Assembly: GCF_001623405.1 (NCBI RefSeq)
Contig: NZ_LUHG01000045.1
Span: 62,001 to 126,000, forward strand
Direction of reading: 5' to 3'
From: Hydrotalea flava
GTDB taxonomy: Bacteria > Bacteroidota > Bacteroidia > Chitinophagales > Chitinophagaceae
DNA: 64,000 nucleotides
The notes under the pieces were generated by a model that worked only from the letters and a program-made list of their open reading frames with translations, had not been told where the DNA came from and did not search any database. Shown in pieces: positions 61,842 to 64,000 of this stretch; the first letter of the stretch is position 1; each line of letters opens with the position of its first letter. A program made the position numbers and the translations under genes.

Positions 61842-63689
61842 TTAATAGCCTCTTACATTTTTCCCTTCCATATAATTCATAAAAGCTTTATTGCAAACCT
61901 TGTTGCCACCAGGGGTGGGATAGTTGCCAGTAAAATACCAGTCGCCGGTATTGGTAGGGCATGATTCATGCAAATCTTCAATGGTTTGAAAAATCACTTC
62001 TACATCTAAATTTAATTCAGAAGGCGTAATTAATTGGGCAATTTCAGCCGATATTTCTTCTGTACTAAAGGGTTTATACACCTGCCGAACCATATTTTCG
62101 GTATGTAACTGATTGTTGCGTTCCATTTCTTTGCAGGTTTGGAACAACTGCTCCAGATCGGCTTCCATATCCCGTTTTTTGTGCAATGAAAGGGCTGCTT
62201 TAAAAGCAATGAAATCGCCCATTTTGCTCATGTCAATTCCGTAGCAATCTGGGTAACGTATTTGCGGGGCTGAAGAAACTACAATAATTTTTTTAGGCTC
62301 TAAACGGGCCAACATTCTTATGATGCTTTCTTTTAAAGTAGTACCTCTTACAATACTATCGTCAATAACCACTAAAGTGTCTTCCTGTTTTTTTACGGTA
62401 CCGTAAGTAATATCATAGACGTGCTGCACCATTTCATTTCGGCTATTGTCTTCTGTAATAAAAGTGCGCAGCTTCACATCTTTAATCGCTATTTTTTCCT
62501 GTCTTATTTTACGGTTAATCATTTCCTGCAGTTTATCTTCCGTAAAATCATTGCCCCAACTTAAAATGCGTTGAATTTTAATTTGGTTCAGGTATTCTTC
62601 CATTCCCTTTACTAAGCCATAAAATGCTACTTCTGCGGTATTGGGTATGTATGAAAAAATGGTTTGTTTTAAATTATAATCAATGCTTTCTAATACTGTT
62701 TTGCTTAGATGGTGTCCTAAGGCAATTCTTTCGCGGTAAATTTTTTCATCGCTGCCACGTGAAAAATAAATGCGCTCGAAAGAGCAGGCTCTTCTTTCCT
62801 TTGGGAGTAAAATTTGTTCAATGGCATATTTCCCATCATCATTTACAATTAAAGCACAACCGGGCATTAATTCTTTTACTTCATTTTCGCCCACATTAAA
62901 AGTAGTGCGTATGGCGGCCCTTTCACTGGCTGCCACAATAAATTCATCATGCACAAAATAATAGGCAGGTCTTATGCCATGTGCATCACGCATCACAAAG
63001 CTGTAACCGTTACCTGTTAATCCGCCAAAAGTATATCCACCATCAAACAATGGGGTGGCTTTTTTTAGCACTTGTGTTATGGAGGCCTGGTTGGGGTTTG
63101 CTTCATCTTCTTTTACCAAAAAATGATGCACCACTTCCATCATGGCAGCCAAATCGCTTTGTTTTTGAAATTCGCCGGGTTCAATATTCAGTAATTGATA
63201 CAGTTCTTCCGTATTCACCAAATTAAAATTGCCGGCTAAGGCTAAATTCCTTCCCGGTAATAAATCTCTTTTTATAAAAGGGTGGCAAAATTCTGCATTG
63301 TTTTTTCCCTGGGTACCATACCGCAAATGGCCTAACATTAGTTCGCCCAGCATGGGTAAATGACCTTTTAATAATTCGGGCTGTTGTGTAATGTCTTTCT
63401 GGTATTTTTCCAGTTCCTGTACTTCTAAACCAATTCTATAAAAAATTTCTGCAATAGATTGTGGAACAGCGCTGCGCATTCTGTTTAAAAATGCATAGCC
63501 ATTGGGTACATTTAATTTTACGGAAGCAATACCGGAGCCATCCTGCCCACGGTTGTGTTGCTTTTCCATTAAAAGGTACAATTTGTTTAAACCGTAAAGG
63601 GCCGTTCCGTACTTTTCCAGATAGAATGATAAGGGTTTGCGTAACCGGATGAATGCCAAACCGCATTCGTGTTTTATTTCGTCGCTCAT
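61842..63689 (-). CDS. purF: Amidophosphoribosyltransferase, long form
   Basis: 615 residues, about 100 longer than E. coli PurF. N-terminal glutaminase: Cys9 after a short propeptide (MSDEIKHECGLAF), RGQDGSGIA and LGHLRYGTQG. The phosphoribosyltransferase PRPP loop is VVIDDSIVRGTT. The extra length is inside the glutaminase half (near LEVQELEKYQKDITQQPELLKGH) and a C-terminal tail (about 520-615) with CPTNTGDWYFTGNYPTPGGNKVC. This matches a Bacteroidota-specific long form. It makes phosphoribosylamine in purine synthesis. The first eight residues may be cleaved. Confidence 0.9.
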   Translation of the reverse strand: MSDEIKHECGLAFIRLRKPLSFYLEKYGTALYGLNKLYLLMEKQHNRGQDGSGIASVKLNVPNGYAFLNRMRSAVPQSIAEIFYRIGLEVQELEKYQKDITQQPELLKGHLPMLGELMLGHLRYGTQGKNNAEFCHPFIKRDLLPGRNLALAGNFNLVNTEELYQLLNIEPGEFQKQSDLAAMMEVVHHFLVKEDEANPNQASITQVLKKATPLFDGGYTFGGLTGNGYSFVMRDAHGIRPAYYFVHDEFIVAASERAAIRTTFNVGENEVKELMPGCALIVNDDGKYAIEQILLPKERRACSFERIYFSRGSDEKIYRERIALGHHLSKTVLESIDYNLKQTIFSYIPNTAEVAFYGLVKGMEEYLNQIKIQRILSWGNDFTEDKLQEMINRKIRQEKIAIKDVKLRTFITEDNSRNEMVQHVYDITYGTVKKQEDTLVVIDDSIVRGTTLKESIIRMLARLEPKKIIVVSSAPQIRYPDCYGIDMSKMGDFIAFKAALSLHKKRDMEADLEQLFQTCKEMERNNQLHTENMVRQVYKPFSTEEISAEIAQLITPSELNLDVEVIFQTIEDLHESCPTNTGDWYFTGNYPTPGGNKVCNKAFMNYMEGKNVRGY

Positions 63690-63744
63690 GTATAGTTTAT
63701 AAAAAGAAGTGGCGAAGTTACAACTCCGCCACTTTATTGAAAGG

Positions 63745-64000
63745 TTAATTATAGGAAGTTACCGGTTCGGGATGCAAACTTTCTGCAAGCCATAAAAATT
63801 CTTTCATGAAATTGTCAATGTTTTTTTGAAAGCTGCTATCCAACAACTTACCCTCGGGGCTAAATTTTTGATCCACAAATGGTGTTACGAGTAAATAGGG
63901 TGATGCAATGCCAAATAAGGCCGGTACCAGTAATAATAATTGTTGTGCACTTCGCATGCCACCCAATGCACCGGTTGATGCGGTAACAATGCCAAACGTT
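63745..64000 (-). CDS. NADPH-dependent FMN reductase-like protein, 5'-truncated
   Basis: The C-terminal 84 residues. TFGIVTASTGALGGMRSAQQLLLLVPALFGIASPYLLVTPFVDQKF matches the flavodoxin-like FMN/quinone reductase family (GALGG-R-AQ-L). The upstream part with the FMN-binding motif is beyond base 64000. The role, flavin or quinone reduction, is inferred. Confidence 0.75.
   Translation of the reverse strand, partial: TFGIVTASTGALGGMRSAQQLLLLVPALFGIASPYLLVTPFVDQKFSPEGKLLDSSFQKNIDNFMKEFLWLAESLHPEPVTSYN

Noticed and set aside
1-64000. CRISPR array, tRNA, rRNA or toxin-antitoxin/defence islands
   Set aside because: I looked for regularly spaced repeats, tRNA-like cloverleaf segments in the gaps and known defence domains, and found none that I could support by eye.

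Overview
The window looks like chromosomal DNA of a Bacteroidota bacterium, most likely family Chitinophagaceae. Evidence: AT-rich sequence, starts without Shine-Dalgarno motifs, several promoters with the Bacteroidota -7 box TAnnTTTG, futalosine-pathway menaquinone synthesis (MqnC), BatB/BatC, LPS genes (LpxD, LptB) and many small lipoproteins. The genus is not determined. No CRISPR array, tRNA, rRNA, prophage or intact transposase was seen.

Layout. 1-4.6 kb (minus): partial ispG, batC, batB, a class D beta-lactamase-like lipoprotein whose catalytic motifs are lost, and kbl. 5-16.3 kb: housekeeping and protease genes (APC permease, mqnC, aspartyl protease-PDZ, an M16 peptidase pair, mutY, HU, a TPR protein, a 31-residue AURKAIP1/COX24-like basic protein, RNase G). 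16.4-20.3 kb: an HGSNAT-like acyltransferase and an M1 aminopeptidase. 20.3-23.3 kb is a decaying accessory patch: a GxxExxY pseudogene, an AT-rich lipoprotein hydrolase and a broken YceI gene.

24.1-36.2 kb is the most coherent block, a sulfide and sulfane-sulfur locus. It holds two different sulfide:quinone oxidoreductase-like flavoproteins, a TusE/DsrC-like carrier, two DsrE-family proteins, a bd-type quinol oxidase, a TauE/SafE exporter, a persulfide dioxygenase-rhodanese fusion, two stand-alone rhodaneses, Cys-rich small membrane proteins, an HMA protein and a wrecked porin gene. Five Crp/Fnr-type palindromes (T[GA]T[GA]A-N6-TCA[CT]-A/C/T) lie in front of its transcription units. One sits exactly where a class II activator would bind relative to a good -33/-7 promoter of cydA. 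I infer one co-regulated detoxification system: sulfide to quinone to bd oxidase, with sulfane sulfur passed to rhodaneses, the dioxygenase and sulfite export.

36-45 kb: an epimerase, lpxD, an sRNA-like intergenic region, rluE-type pseudouridine synthase, lysS, a DoxX-like protein, lptB, a GH3 protein and fabG. 45.5-52.9 kb: a tight cluster of SulP anion transporter, two tandem beta-carbonic anhydrases and a type I secretion-like ABC/HlyD/TolC trio whose ATPase lacks a canonical signature motif and switch His. 52.9-55.7 kb: enoyl-CoA hydratase and PaaZ (phenylacetate-type degradation). 55.9-64 kb: adk, msrB, an aminotransferase, a MITE-like element, two small proteins, a glycosyltransferase, an EamA exporter, sixA, a long amidophosphoribosyltransferase and a partial flavin reductase.
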